A stretch of 64,000 bases of DNA, taken from NCBI GenBank assembly GCA_029721515.1, contig CM056558.1, forward strand, positions 15,159,240-15,223,239, written 5' to 3'. Shown here piece by piece: positions 1-13,184 of the stretch. The number at the start of each line of letters is the position of its first letter. Position 1 is the first letter of the stretch. This DNA comes from Synanceia verrucosa. Lineage: Eukaryota > Chordata > Actinopteri > Perciformes > Synanceiidae. Made by a program: the position numbers and the translations under genes. The notes beneath the pieces are model-generated. The model did not search any database. It saw only the letters and a list, made by a program, of their open reading frames with translations, and had not been told where the DNA came from.

Positions 1-958
1 CCTCTGCACAGGGCGGATCGCTGCCAGACGGAGGCATGCTCAGTAAGCCTGTTTTCTTCTAAGAACCTGTAACCATCAATCACCAGCAGGCCCTGTTTTC
101 CTCTCTGCTCCCTCCACACCCAGTCTACATGTTTATTATGCTGCCTTCAGGCTCGGTCCGGACTTATGGCAGTTATGAAAGGTGCTGCTCATAAGTTAGA
201 CTAGGACAGGAAAAGTGGGAATTTTGACACCCAAGTTGTCAAGATGTAACTCTCGGGTGACTTGCTGTCATGAAACATGTAAACGTGTTGTTGTTGTTTT
301 TTTTTAATCTTCATTGTAGATACCTGTTCGTTAGGTAGTTTCCTTATTTCTTTGTCCAGACTTGTTGTTGCCCATCTTTTGCTCCGGCTGTCTCCTCTTT
401 TACAAAGAGGACAACATGACAGAAAAAACAATGATTGGAAGTTGACCAGTAATTGACAGAAAGCAAAACGATCCACTTAAAATCTAATTTGTAAAGGTGG
501 TGATCTCAAATGTGGATTTGAGGTTTCACTTATCATTCCCAGAGTTATAAAGTGTGTTTATATCGGAAAAAAAGCTGTTGTAGTGTTTGTTCACGGTTTG
601 AAACTTTCTTGATATATCCCGTTGTTGATTTTGACCTCACAATGTAGCCAAATGTGGCCATATGTCTTGGTAGTGTAGTACTGAGAAGTCGGTGCCATAG
701 AGGAGTACCTGAAGGCAGCATCAGCCTTCAACCTCTCCTGAGGCCTTACATAATGCACTAGAAACCCCGCCCCCTCTTCTCAGCCTGAAAATAGGGCTGC
801 AAACCCACGGAGTGCTCAGTTTGAACTTTAAACAAATGAATTAAAGTCGCCTGCAGGCTGAAGACACTTCAGAGCACTTTCAGCACAGTGCGGAGCCACA
901 TCGTAGGATTCTGCCACTTTTGCGTGTGAGAGGATTTTGCACAAACCGACTTGCAAAA
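1..958 (+). promoter_or_regulatory. Upstream region and 5' UTR of the arrdc2-type gene
   Basis: No coding exon is seen here. A GC-box-like run (CCCCGCCCCC) lies at about 764-774 and a weak TATA-like ACATAA at about 749-754, roughly 190-210 bases before the start codon at 959, so transcription probably begins near 790-870. This is inferred from position and base composition. The rest is AT-rich spacer with short T runs. Confidence is moderate that the promoter is here and low for any individual site. Confidence 0.45.
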
Positions 959-3900
959 ATGATTTTCGACAAGTTGAAAAAGTTTGACATCGTCTTCGAC
1001 TCTCCGGAGGTGGACTGTCCTCCGGTGTTCAGCAGCGGGGACGTTGTGTCCGGCCGGGTGGTGGTGGACCTGTCCGGGGAGAGTCGCGTGGACTCCCTGA
1101 AGCTCCACGCCGAGGGGTTCGCTAAAGTGCACTGGACCGAGTCCCGGTCCGCCGGGTCCAGCACCGCATACACCCAGAACTACAGCGACGAGGTGGAGTA
1201 CCTGAACCGGAGAGAGGTGCTGCTGCAGGCAGGTCAGTCCGCCCTGCAGGGAGGTGACCCCCTGTCTGTAAAAGCTCTCCAAGTGTCAGCAAAACCTCAC
1301 TTTGTTTGTCTGCAGACTTACAGTAGTTGTAGTTTAACGAGTTAATATGCAAGTTAAACTGATAGTAGTTCTGCTTTTTCTGGTTGTATTATTATATAGT
1401 ATTTAAGATGTTTTGTTGGCTATCACCTGATTTCTATACTAGTTGGCATCTGTAGCACACTGAATGAAGTCAAGCTTATTTGGACTCTTCAGAGGGATGT
1501 TTTCTCTGTTGCATACTTCCTTAAAGAAGTAAAACTGAACGTACAGATTGAGAAACTGCTCAAAACAAGCACTCAGAGATCCAGTCATTCATCAGCAAAG
1601 TCCTTTTCAAGGGACTGTTAAGTTATTTATTCTGTCATATGAGAAGTTTTGTTGTTGGCCATAACTTAACATATCCTATAAGTATAAAAAACAACACCAC
1701 TCCTGCCGTCTCTGGACTCATTTCTCATTGTGAAAACATCTGTTGAAAGAAATAGTTCTGCTGATGTGGGAGAACCTCAGGGTTCTACCTTCATTCATTG
1801 GACACAGTTGTTTTTCTCTTAAAATTAGACAGCCGGGGCTTTGTCAATTTTAAGTTGTTTTCCTACAGTGTTTACTCCCATTGCTGGATTTGGTATTTCG
1901 TTAAAAAAACACTAATTTTCATAACCACATCATGTTGAAGAACTTGGCAGTGTTTTTTGGGGAGGGTTATTTTTGCTGGTGTGCACAAAAACATACAACA
2001 GGAAGCTCTTAACAACCCACTTGACCCATTAAGAGGATTAAACAGTCACAGTATTGTTATTTAAATCAAAAAGGAGCTTCCAGCTAACAAAGGGACACAA
2101 AAACACATTGAATCTGTTAAACGCAAACACGTGTTCTCGGACCTGTGCAGCCAGCCAGAGAGAAAAAACCGAGCAGTTGAGACAGGCTATATAACACAGC
2201 TTGAGGAAAACATGTTCTCAGTCAGCACAATGGAGCAGGATCCGCCCCTCTGAGCAAGCACAGAAGCCATGTGATGGCACAGAGAGATTTCTATTTCAGC
2301 AAGAGTCATGCTTTAAAGATCTGTTTTCACTCTCTCAACTTTATTTATGTTGTTCTCCAAAGACTGAAACTGGTTGTGCGGGTTTAGCATCGTTTTATCT
2401 TGTTTTGCTTCATCAAAGTCATTTGCAGCCATTCATTCTCGTGACTCGCTTCACACGTAACCAGATAATGGATATTACATATCACTTTGTGTTTGCTTCA
2501 TGACACCCAACAGAAGGAAACAGGTCATCTAGGAATTCAATTTACACTCACTGTTCTGTGCTCTTGATATCAAATGAACAAGTCAGAACCAAACCAGAAG
2601 TGAGCTGTAGCTTTAATTTTTTTTTTTCCTGCCCTCCTCAGATAATGGTGAAGTGACGGTCCTTCCTGCTGGCAGACATGAATTTCCATTCAGCTTCCAG
2701 CTGCCCGAGGAGACGCTGGTCACCTCCTTTGAAGGGAAACACGGCAGCATCCGTTACTGGGTGAAAGTTAAGCTACACAGGCCGCGGGCCATGGTTAGGA
2801 AGATCAAGAAGGAGTTTACAGTCATTGAGCCTATTGACATCAACACACCGGCCTTACTGGTGAGCATTTCCTGATCGTGGCATCCACACCTTGATTTGCT
2901 GCATGTTTTGAGGCACATGGCTCACTTGGTTTCATCGTTCCCAGGCGCCACAGGCTGGAACGAAGGACAAGATGGCGCGGGCATGGTACCGTAACTTTGG
3001 ACAGGTGTCAGTAACGGCGAAGATCGACCGCAAAGGCTACACACCGGGTGAGAGTTAGAACAACTTCCTCTAAAAACAAGTTGTAGGCTAGTTTCAAAGT
3101 GTCGGCAGTTTTAAACTTACTTTTCCTGTCCGCAGGCGAGGTAATACCTGTCTTTGCGGAATTCGACAATGCTACCTCAAGATCGGTTGTGCCCAAAGCC
3201 TTCATCACTCAGACGCAGACGTTCATCGCTCGCGGCACCATGAAGCAGAAGCGTGCGGTGGTCGGCACGCTGTGCGGTGATATTGTGGGGGCCAGATGCA
3301 GGGAGACGTGGCACGGTCGCGCCATCAAGATCCCACCTGTGGGTCCCTCCATCCTGCAGTGCCGCATCATCAAAGTGGAGTACATGCTTAAGGTGAGCTC
3401 AGACAACAGCTGCTTCTTTTCTAATGCTCTTTTCATGCACGCTGCTGCTGCACTTAGCACAGATGTCACTTAAAGTTTATTTTTCTCCCACCAGGTTTGT
3501 GTTGATGTTCCTGGGACATCCAAGCTGTGTCTGGAGCTGCCGCTAGTCATAGGCACCATCCCCCTCCATCCTTTCGGTAGCCGAACCTCCAGTGTCAGCA
3601 GCCAATACAGCGTCAACCTGGAGTGGCTACGAATGGCCATCCCCGAGCAGCCTGAGCGTAAGTGTCCCTTATGTTGGTCAACATGCACAATGAGCTGTTT
3701 GTTATGACACAAGTAAAGTTGGAATATATGTAACTATCTTTATCTTGATTGTCCTTTTTCCACTACAATATTTTACAACATTTAGTGTTCAGACCTGGCA
3801 GATAAATACCTGACACTCAGAGTGAGCAAAGCAGAGGAATTCATTATCGTTGTCACATTTTTTTGGTGTATAATCCACAGCTATAAGAGTTCAAGTATGT

Positions 3901-4756
3901 TACGTTACAATGATAAACAGATTCCAAAGGGAAGAGACTATCACTGTCAGTTTTTTTGCTTTTTGTCTGCAAAAACAATAGATTGGTGCCGTTTACATCT
4001 CTATGTATTTGTGGGCCTGCTCCCTCTTTTATCTTTATGATCGCTGGCTGCCATAGTACCACTGAGTCAGTTGCCAACATGTTTATACCTGTTGGCATCA
4101 CAGGTTTCAGTTAAGCAGAGTTTCATGTTGGAGCAAATCGGTGTTTGTTCGTGCAAAAGACAACATATGTTTTTGTTTTTTGAACTGCAGTGACTCAGCA
4201 GCTTGGTGTTTGGACCTGTGCTCTTTTGTTGAGTCATACCAGTGGGCTAATCCTGCCTCTTTTGTCACAGCTCCTCCAGATTACAGCTCCGTGGTGACAG
4301 AGGAGGAGGCAGAGCAGCGCAACAATACGGTGGTCCCTCAACCAGCTGAAGACCTGAGTGGGATCCTGGAGCGCCCCCTCATGGCTTTTGTCCAAGAGTT
4401 TCGTTTCCGACCTCCGCCGGTCTACAGCGAGGTGAGTCACATCCTGGAACCAGCACCCACCTCCACCCACTGTTTGTTATTTGATTGGCATATTTTAAGT
4501 ATTCTTGTGCAGATGAATTTACATCTTCATTCCTGCCAAAAGGCTTTCTTTAGATCACAGCTGAACAGTATCTGTGTTTGTGAGTGTAGGCTGAATGTAG
4601 ACAGAATGTATCCTAGTGCTGAAAGTTCTACTCGGAGAAAGCTTAAATTATCTGCTCACTTTACCTTCAACTTATGTCTTCATTTCCATTTCCTATCTGC
4701 AGGTTGACCCCAACCCTCAGCCCTTAAACATTAGACCTCGCTGCATGACGTGTTGA
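959..4756 (+). CDS. arrdc2: Arrestin domain-containing protein 2-like alpha-arrestin (7 exons)
   Basis: Seven exons can be joined in frame with GT-AG introns: 959-1232, 2642-2859, 2945-3047, 3136-3392, 3495-3657, 4271-4431 and 4703-4756, giving 409 residues, the usual length for this family. Arrestin N and C domains cover roughly residues 1-320. The tail has two PPxY motifs (PPDY near 340, PPVY near 387), which in alpha-arrestins bind the WW domains of NEDD4-family ubiquitin ligases, so the protein is expected to act as a ligase adaptor for membrane-protein endocytosis. The start (MIFDKLKKF), the segment SAGSSTAYTQ and the C-terminus RPRCMTC fit ARRDC2 better than ARRDC3 or TXNIP, as I recall those proteins. 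The ATG at 959 is preferred over in-frame upstream sequence because it aligns with the family start. No break is seen. arrdc3 is the main alternative name. Confidence 0.93.
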
Positions 4757-6086
4757 ACCATGAGCTGTGCCTGTACGTCAAGCGATTACACTTAAAGGAA
4801 CAAATCAAGAGATTTGTCTACTCCTGGATTACTCCTTTCTGGTAAATGACACCCGGTTCCACCGAGTGTCGTGGAGAGGGACTGGAGCACCACAGAGAGT
4901 TCAGGAGACGGAGCTCACAGGAACTGGATGTCAGTGGAGGAGCCCCCACTTCATTTCCAGTCCACAAAAAAGTGGACTCTTCTGTTACAAGGAAAGTAAC
5001 TTCTCCACGTCAGTTCTTGTCCTCCCCAAGTGATTTCTTTTTACTGAAACAAGCTATGACCTCCCAATCAACGTTTCCCTCATATGAAGTGAATTTTTAA
5101 GGACTTTGGGACATATTGGGGGTGAAAGATCACTTGATATTTGTCAGATGGAGAGTTGGAGTTGCACCTGGTGCTCAGTAGCGCTCTTGATAAGTTGACG
5201 TCCATTTAGAAGCATGTCGTCGTCTTTGAGTGGCGTAAAGAGAGAAGTGCAGTGTGGTCATTCCAGCTCTCCTTGACCTTTTAACCTACATCGCTATGCA
5301 TTGTGTGACTGAGCAGCAATGTGCCTGTGATAATTTCTGCTGTTAGTTAAGCACATACTGTATCTAAAGGTATGATGGTGGAGCACAATAGTCAAGTAAG
5401 CAGATGAAGACTTATTTTATGCATGCAGGTCACAATATGTAAAAGGGAAAACCATATATGCCTTAATTATCTGCAGTTGAAGATAATTTTCAGGGAGTCA
5501 TTCTCTCATAGAGATGAATAAAGCTGAATGTATCCTGCAAGAGAAAAGCGGTTGGATTGTGTGTGGATGAATTCTAAGAAAGGTGCGTTAATGTAAGGCT
5601 TAAGGCACTGAAGTGTCAGTTAGCTATGGTTGTTGATTTTAGCGCAGTGATAAAATAGGATAAGCTGTGTATAGAAGCTGCACGAGGCTCATATATTAGC
5701 TCTCCCAGCTGCTAAACAAAAGGAGGAGGATGTGGAGACCTCTGAGCCATGTGGTCTGAAGCTTTTGATGGGAGCCAGATGCCTCAATGCTGTTGGACGC
5801 TTGCATCGCTCCACCAGAACACAGTGCTCAGCGTTCGAGTCGAGGCTTAAGCTGGAGATACCACTGAAATGTATGGACAAAGAACATTCCAAAACAAGAC
5901 TCAAGGATTACGCTTTCTCCTCAACTTCCAAATAAAGCAACTGTTATGAACGAAGTCTTCAAGGTCAGCTGTGTGACTTTGGTGACACGCACTGAACACA
6001 ACAAATATATATATTTTTTTATACAAGTTCTTGATTCATAATCTTGCCAAAGTTTTGTAATATTTTTTTTTTTTTTTTCAAATAAA
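4757..6086 (+). other. 3' UTR of arrdc2-type gene with candidate poly(A) signals
   Basis: Non-coding sequence follows the TGA stop at 4754-4756. AATAAA hexamers on the + strand occur at 5517-5522, 5931-5936 and 6081-6086, each a possible 3' end for this gene. The 5931 site is followed by ordinary sequence, and the 6081 site lies after a long T run. Open frames in this stretch (for example 4767-5100) show no family resemblance and are treated as chance. Which site is used cannot be told from sequence alone. Confidence 0.55.
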
Positions 6087-6599
6087 CATAATTAAAATGA
6101 TGTTCGTCTTCAGTGTTCCCTTCAGACCTTGACTGGTATGTAGTACGTTTTGGAAGGAAATAGTCAAGGGCCTCTGTCTAGCATATTACGTTTTAATGGA
6201 CTGGAACATCATGTTCAACGTGTGAGTCAAAACAATATCATTGCCAAGGGCAGGGTTCATGGGAGAAACAAGCTATACTCAAGAACAATAATTATAGACT
6301 ACACTTTTTGCCTGTGTCAGCTCTAATATCGAACAGTTGCGCAATCCATTTTTCGTGGGTGTTTGTTCCGCCTCTATAAAAGTTATTGTTTGCTCCACGC
6401 TGTCACATTGAGTTCAGCTGATATATGGAACTCATTTAGTGTCCTGTTGCACAGTTTGAACTTTTGTTTACATGAACATCCAACAAAGGTCCCAATTATT
6501 TTTGTTACATGTAAACACATGGCACATAGGAACAAACAAGCAGCTCTGTGTATAGTTGACGATTTTTTAGAGTTGTATTCACTGAATGAAGTTACAGTG

Positions 6600-6945
6600 T
6601 GTGTAGTGTAAGATTTCACCACATCTAGTGCTTTGGTTGCAGATTGCCACCAACTGAATACTCCACTAACTGCTCCCTTTCTAATGTTGGTAATGTGAGC
6701 CGCAGAGTGCAAAACCATGGAAATGCTGTTTACCTTTCTCTGAAGCCATCTTTACCATGGTAACACAACTTTAGAAGCAACGGAAGTCTTCGCGAACATG
6801 ATGGAGAACTACAGTGGCTGGGTAATACAGGTAATGAAAAATGTTAGATTGTCTTTTCTGGGGTACTGTAGAAACATGGCGGACTCTGTAAAGAGTACCT
6901 GCAGGATATCAAGGACTCCTTCCAAGCTAACAAAAACAGGTGAAC
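6600..6945. repeat. Decayed teleost interspersed repeat
   Basis: The stretch contains phrases I recognise from a widespread fish repeat, such as GCCACCAACTGAATAC near 6645 and TACTGTAGAAACATGGCGGA near 6865. It has no open frame of interest. The family name is not certain and the boundaries are approximate. The assignment is from memory of common fish repeats. Confidence 0.45.
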
Positions 6946-6970
6946 ATCTACTAATTAAACATGGTTAGTG

Positions 6971-7144
6971 ATGTTTCATGCCTGTTTTTGGATGGTGGGA
7001 GGAAGCCGGAGTACCCGGAGAGAACCCACGCAGACACGGGGAGAACATGCAAACTCCACACAGAAAGGCCCCGGGCCAGGAATCAAACCCGGTACCTTCT
7101 TGCTGTGAGGCGACAGTACTAACCACTACACCACTGTGCCACCC
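6971..7144 (-). repeat. tRNA-headed SINE-like repeat, partial copy
   Basis: On the minus strand the copy reads from a GTGGCACAGTGGTGTAGTGG head with a pol III box-B-like GGTTTGATTCC through CTTCCTCCCACCATCC. The same family occurs at 34464-34806 (+) and 40632-40921 (-). This copy lacks the 3' half present in the 34.5-kb copy. The chance open frame across it (minus, 6965-7216) is part of the repeat and not a gene. Confidence 0.8.
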
Positions 7145-7227
7145 AAAATAATGAATAATATATTTAATTAGTATAGTTTTTATTTTATTTATAGTATTAT
7201 TAATAGGAACAAACAAGCAGCTCTGTA

Positions 7228-7258
7228 TATAGTTGAATCAATTATTCAACTATATATA
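7228..7258. repeat. Short AT-rich inverted repeat
   Basis: The arms TATATAGTTGAAT and ATTCAACTATATA are complementary around a 5-base loop. It sits at the end of a sequence of about 30 bases that is duplicated from 6528-6558. No function is evident; it may be a transposon end. Confidence 0.6.
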
Positions 7259-7924
7259 TCTGTCAATTGATATAGACACAGGCTACATTTAGACTTCACG
7301 TTAAGTATGAAATCAAGGGTTTCTCCTCCTTGAATGTAAAGCAAAATCGCATTTATGCCCTTACTTTCAGTAAGGTTAAACTTATAATGAATCCTGTCAC
7401 ATCAACCAAGCAAAAATCATTTTTTATTTTATTCTGACTGAAGTGAAAGTGAACGTCCTGGTGTCTGCCACCCTGATACCTTCCTGCCGTTCACGGCTGT
7501 GACCTTATTGTGTTTTTAGGAAAATGGCTTCAACCACCCAGGGAGCAGATGTGATGACAGAAGTGGACAAGATTTCTGTTGCACAGCATCTTGCAACATC
7601 CACCATGTTAATGCAATACTTGTTTATGTGATGCTTTTAATTAGCACTCTGCATAGGTGAAATGAGTCAATTAACCTTTTAGATGTTTTGTAACTTTGGT
7701 TTGTACCGTTGTCAAACCTGCCCGTCTGGTTTGGTGTGTGACATCATAGCTCAAACAAAGATCTATTGAACTGTCAAGGATATACATTTTAATCAAATTC
7801 AATTTGAATGACTGTGCAGCTGTCTCAGAAAATATATTATTGGATCAGTGTTAAATTACTTGCATCAAATGGCAAATAAACTTGATCAGGACATCTTTAG
7901 TAATATGCCCATGGGACATTTTTT

Positions 7925-8222
7925 GCAATGAGAACTTTTTACTTTTGATATTTCAATTTATTTTCCTGATTTCATGCTTTTACTTTAACCGTTTTAATAC
8001 AGGACTTGTATTAATTGTAATGGAATTTTGTTCAGTGTGATATGACTATTTTTATAATCCAAGTAAAAGATCTGATCACTTCCTCCACAACTGCTCATCA
8101 TGCCCTATTTTAGAAGGACACACTCTGTGTTGATTCACATACAGTAACCGGCATACCTCCTCTCATCTTGCCTCTGGGTGTTTTTTGTCCTAGATCTAAG
8201 TGGACATGCTCAGCAGGTCTTT
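7925..8222 (+). repeat. Diverged interspersed repeat, copy 1
   Basis: The motif order (TACTTTTGATA, ACAGGACTTGTA, AAGTAAAAGATCTGA, CTTCCTCCACAACTGC) resembles a very common teleost repeat that ends in 'ggatctgaatacttcttccaccactg'. The following 120 bases also match 14985-15114 in this window, up to TCAGCAGGTCTTT. No coding potential. Confidence 0.6.
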
Positions 8223-11200
8223 AAATATGTCTGTTTTCTAGAACTGATTAAGTAAAAGATTGCTTGTAGTGATAAAATTAAAATTGCACTTAAAAAATTA
8301 AGTGCAACTTAAGAGAAAAGAGACTCTTCACCTCGAAACTAAACTTGTTTCCAAGTACGATACAGACAACAAGCTAAGGTAGACAGAAAGCCGTTATGAC
8401 ATTCAGCATTGAAAATTAGAAAGCCCAAAATATACAAGGACAAATAGAAGGACACATATTGAATAATACTGTGGATGCTACCAATTTTCAAATATAATAA
8501 CCGTTTGGATTCTTCAACATGTGTTGATTTGTTTCAAGAAATCTGTAGTTCCTGTTTGTTTTTTACAAACATGCAAAATCTTTGACCACCAATGATCATT
8601 TCAAGTCTTTGTTGAGTGCTAAATTAGGTTAACACAATCACATGGGATAGCGAGAGACGAGACAAGTTGTAACTTGTGCGGTGGCAGTGTATCTTCAAAC
8701 ACTAATTACATGTCTGAACAGCAGTTTATGTGTCATAGAAACACCTGGAAAACTTCCTTGAGCAAATATGATTATTTTAGTCATGGTTGGACTAATTGAT
8801 TAAACTGAGAAAAAAAATATCTGTCAGCCATGTGCATCCTACTAAAGTGTCTTTAAAATTTAGTTTCCAGTACACAGTGTCACCAAGGATATGTTGAAGC
8901 ATGAAAACCGAACCTTAAGCTTGAAACCGTATACCATATACAAGATGAGGACGTAGTCACTGCAATGTCACCTGTTGGTTTGTAGTCTCAAGTTTACATT
9001 TTGGCTGTTGCCATCTTGTTTTTGGTGCCATTTCCATCTTCATTAGTTTTGCAAACAAGAGACAGGAAATGCTGGAAATAACTGCACAGGGGTGATAAAT
9101 AAGGCATTATTGAGCAAGTAAAAATAGCCTTTATATACTGAAAATACACTGTGAAAGTTGTAAGATAACACTCAGACTCTTAGTGGCCTGTCACACACAA
9201 GGTAGCAATGAAAAAGCTTATCCTTGTGAAGGAACTGTACTTTAAAGTGGGTTGTTTGGGGGGAAAAGCTTATTAAACTGGTCGTAGATGAGATAGCAAA
9301 GATGTGTCATTGTGGAAAACAATATATACTCAGCAGACAGTAGCTGTTGCACCGACAGCCTGCATGTCTAAACTGGTGATTCCTTGTTTGTGGCTTGTGG
9401 AGTTTTTAAGGCTCCAATAACAGCGGGAATAGAATTATGTGTGAATTTAGGCTTTAAAAGTGAAAGTTATATACAGTCTGATTTATTCATACTTGAACAC
9501 AGTGTCCTTGCTCGGGTTTAAGCGAGTCATTATAAGCTGCTGTTGTCCAGACATACTGTACATACAAAAATAAAAGTCAGTCACAAGTCACCAGAGCCAG
9601 CTAATTTGCACACATTAACTCACCTCACATTGGCTGGCCAATGGGCAGTCACAACTGATAATTGAAAATTCTCTGTTCAAAACGCTGATGGCTGTGAAAA
9701 GTGTCAACACTCAAGCTGTTTATGAATCATGGTGCTGTGGAAGCAGTGGTTTGTGTTTTGCTGCTGCAGTCCTGCTTGCTTGCATATTCTGCTCACCCCA
9801 TCTTTACGTTTCACTGCTTGGTGTTTGTCCTTTGACACTGTGTTTGTAACTCATTCCATGTTGTTGTGGAGACACTTTTTTGTGCTAGATGAGTCATAGC
9901 AGTGGTATGTGAGAATTACATGGATGCTCAAAATGTTTCCTTTTCATTGTATATTCTGTACATCATAGTGTGTTTTAATGTCCAAATGATGCTGTATGAA
10001 AAACTGAAGACTCCACCCTGGGTATCTAGGTGTTTTTTCTTTTTTCTTGGAGTTACATTTTAAAAATGTGCTTTATAAATAATTGTTTAGAGACGCTGTG
10101 GTTGGCAACCAGGCAGCAGACCAAGGACTCTTCATAGCAAACTTCTTCTTTCAGTGCTTCTTGTAACTGAGCTGTCTATGTATGTAATCCATGTTATCTG
10201 TAATGTGTTAAAGTTGCACTGATCTGTCTTATCAGGATATACGTATTTAGCACCACTGTTACCTGTTTCTTTTGTAGATAAAACCACACAAAACAAAATG
10301 TACCTGATCAGAACACATCTGACGTTTTTCTTTTTCCTTCTCACGTTTGAAATTTGTGTCACATTTCAAACAGATCACAACAAGACCAGAAGTAACGTGA
10401 CAGACAAACCAAAACAAGCCAAAGTTGCTACTCCAAGACATCTGAATGAGAGGACACTGGGTCGTCTTGGAGGACATCATGAGGCGTTGTTATGTGCAGT
10501 GTGGTAGGCATACGCAGGAGTTTTTTGGGTTTTTGATTGTGCAGAGTTTTCCATGGTCAAACACAGCTATGTTTTGTCTTTAGGGCCAAAAAGTTGACTT
10601 CACTCTCTGTTCTGTCTTTACATGTCTTGGAGTTTTTCCTTGCATGGGTTAGAGTAATGAACAACACTGTGAAACCAAGTCAGGTTTTCGTTGTTGCAGT
10701 TTAACATTGTTGTGACAGTTTAACATTTATTTCCACAGACACAGCCCATGACCAATGGCCTCTCTCTGTTTTGTGTGTGATAAGTGTTATATTCATAACT
10801 AATACTTTGACATGAGCACCAAGCTGATGATCCGACCAATGGACAGTCTCTTCCGGCCATGTGGTGCAGTGACATCAGGGCGTCGGTGCTGGTTCAGATC
10901 AATGCCTTGTTGATTCTAGAGAGAGGGGGGGATCGGCTTGCAGCTCCCCCACCCTTTTTCAAGGCTTCATGGAAATCAGTGTAACTTCAGAGGGGTCACA
11001 GAGCAGACAGCAGAGAGTAGCATGCCAAGCTGTTTTCCAGAATATTCTGGATGGAGAAAAATACCATTTTGGAGTAAACAGCATCTCCAAATATCTTGTA
11101 AAAAGAGCAGCTTTGTCGATGTCTGCTCCTCCCATGGTCTGGATTCAGGGTTCCACAAAATCTACTTGTTGCTTTGTGTTGTTATGATCCGTCTCTCTTT

Positions 11201-13080
11201 GTGTTCGGCCTCTGTGCCACTCTTTGTTCACGAATCTTCCTCAATACAATGGAGCCTCCACACAGCCCAAAAGGCATGATGTGATGGATTATTACAAATG
11301 CATCTTCAGTAACTTGATGCGCCATCACCACAAGCCACAGTTTGGTGTTATTAGATATTAGATTATTTCTGGTGTGCTTTTTTGTGCCCACTAAGCGTGT
11401 AAAATAAAATTGCAACAGAATATTGAGAACACAGGACATACACAAACAACTTTTCACAATTCATAAGGGAACATTTCAATTTTTCTGAAAAATTCAAAAT
11501 CAGACTGCTGTTACATGTTCAAACACAAAGTGAATTGGTCACGTGATGCAAATGTACAGTATTCCCTCTGTGTTATATGCTTAGAAGGCATATACAAGTT
11601 ATTTCCTCTCCCACACGACTGTGCACGTGGCTGGGTTATTTTGCTGGGAGTGCTGGCTGGATGCCAGTGCTGCAGGGAGGAACGTTCTCCTCCTTAATGT
11701 GACAAACATGAAAGCAGCGTTCAGGAATGTATTTTTCTTGGAAGGAGCGCAAGATTAGCACATAGCTCTCTCTCAGAGCTCCAGAGCAGAAAAACAATGC
11801 TGGTAAGCTGATGAGACGAGTATTTTCTGACTTGAACATGTTGCCCAATCGTCTTGCTTTTCAAGGCCAAGAGAACACTATGTCCCATGAACGCAAACCA
11901 AGTCAGATGTAAATACTCTTTAAGCAGAAAAGGGGCAGAATTTGGTGTCAGATCCTGGATAATATTGAAAAATATAAGAAGGAGACTTGAGATAAACTCT
12001 GGCCTCCCACAGTTCTTCTCTCTGAGCAAGTAGAGAGTTGTTTTTTTTTTCACCACACGTTTCAGAGTTACTTTCACATTTTGTGTTGAAATTTTACTTG
12101 ACTGTAAGCAACTGAGAGATCTTTTATATATAAACAGTTCTGGTATATTTGATCTCATCAGAGTCAAGTGAAACAGCAGCACAGACAGAAACTCAACAAA
12201 TAATCAAAGTCACACTTCTGTATCAAACTGGCCTCCCCCTTCGAGAAGGGGAGAGAGTTTGTTTTACATACTGTGGACTGGATGTGTCATCTCAGTCATA
12301 TGAGGAGAAGATAAACTGAAACCAGACTAGTTATTATAATTGCAACCTGCGTCCATGGCAGCGGCTCTTCTGGTTTGTTCTGATTGGTTATTTTCTTTCT
12401 TTTTTTGCTTCAAGTACTGTGTTTAAAATTGGGTTTGTGACATCAGCAAATGATGTATTCAGCAGTACTTGCATCAGTTTGTTACTTGTGTTTTTTGCGT
12501 TTCTGTTTCTGCTCTCAGAATTACAAGAAAGCAGGAGACCTCATCACTGCCTCAGTGTTTTTTTGTTTTATCTGTACACACTACCTCTCCTCCTTTGCCC
12601 AAATAAAGCATAAGTAAAGAGTATATGGAAACAATGGCATGGTTAGCAGCACAGTCGCCAGGGAAAGATGCTGTACGTGTCAGCAAGCCACATTTTTGTA
12701 TTTAGTCACAGCAAGAGATGTAGTGTATCGACTGTCATTGAAAGTTATGTGGTAACGGCATGAAATCAAAAGTAAACATTGATCTTTCACTGGTTACATA
12801 ATATTGTTCTGTAAGAAAGTCCGCAAAGGGATTTTTTTATGTTTAATTATGGTTGTAACAGGACTGGTGTTAAGAGGCAATGAGCCAAAACTATAAACTG
12901 AAATAGGAAATAAAACTTCTGTCTGGCAAAACAGAAACCAAAACTGAAATAGCTTCAGAAACTGAAAATACAGTGAAGATGAGAGACTCAAATACAACAA
13001 AAAGTAAAACAGTTCCTCTGTAAAAACTAAAGCATCAATGGATCAGGATCAATGCTGGTGGAAACAATTAAGAGTTAATT
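8223..13080. other. Gene-free AT-rich spacer
   Basis: No exon chain, RNA gene or clear mobile element was recognised on either strand. Open frames are short (none over 155 codons), lack family motifs and have no paired splice sites. A small perfect hairpin (TTGCACTTAA and its complement) lies at 8284-8307. An ORF of 153 codons on the minus strand at 11721-12182 shows no recognisable domain and is most likely chance. Confidence 0.5.
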
Positions 13081-13184
13081 TAACTGGTAGACACCCTTTT
13101 TCCAGGTGAATAAGATAATTTATATCAGGAAACACCACACAAGTGAACAAGAACACCGGGACTTCATTTAATAAAGACTTTGAC

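Noticed and set aside
11721..12182. 153-codon minus-strand frame
   Set aside because: No recognised domain, low-complexity lysine/leucine composition and no linked exons in a repeat-rich spacer.
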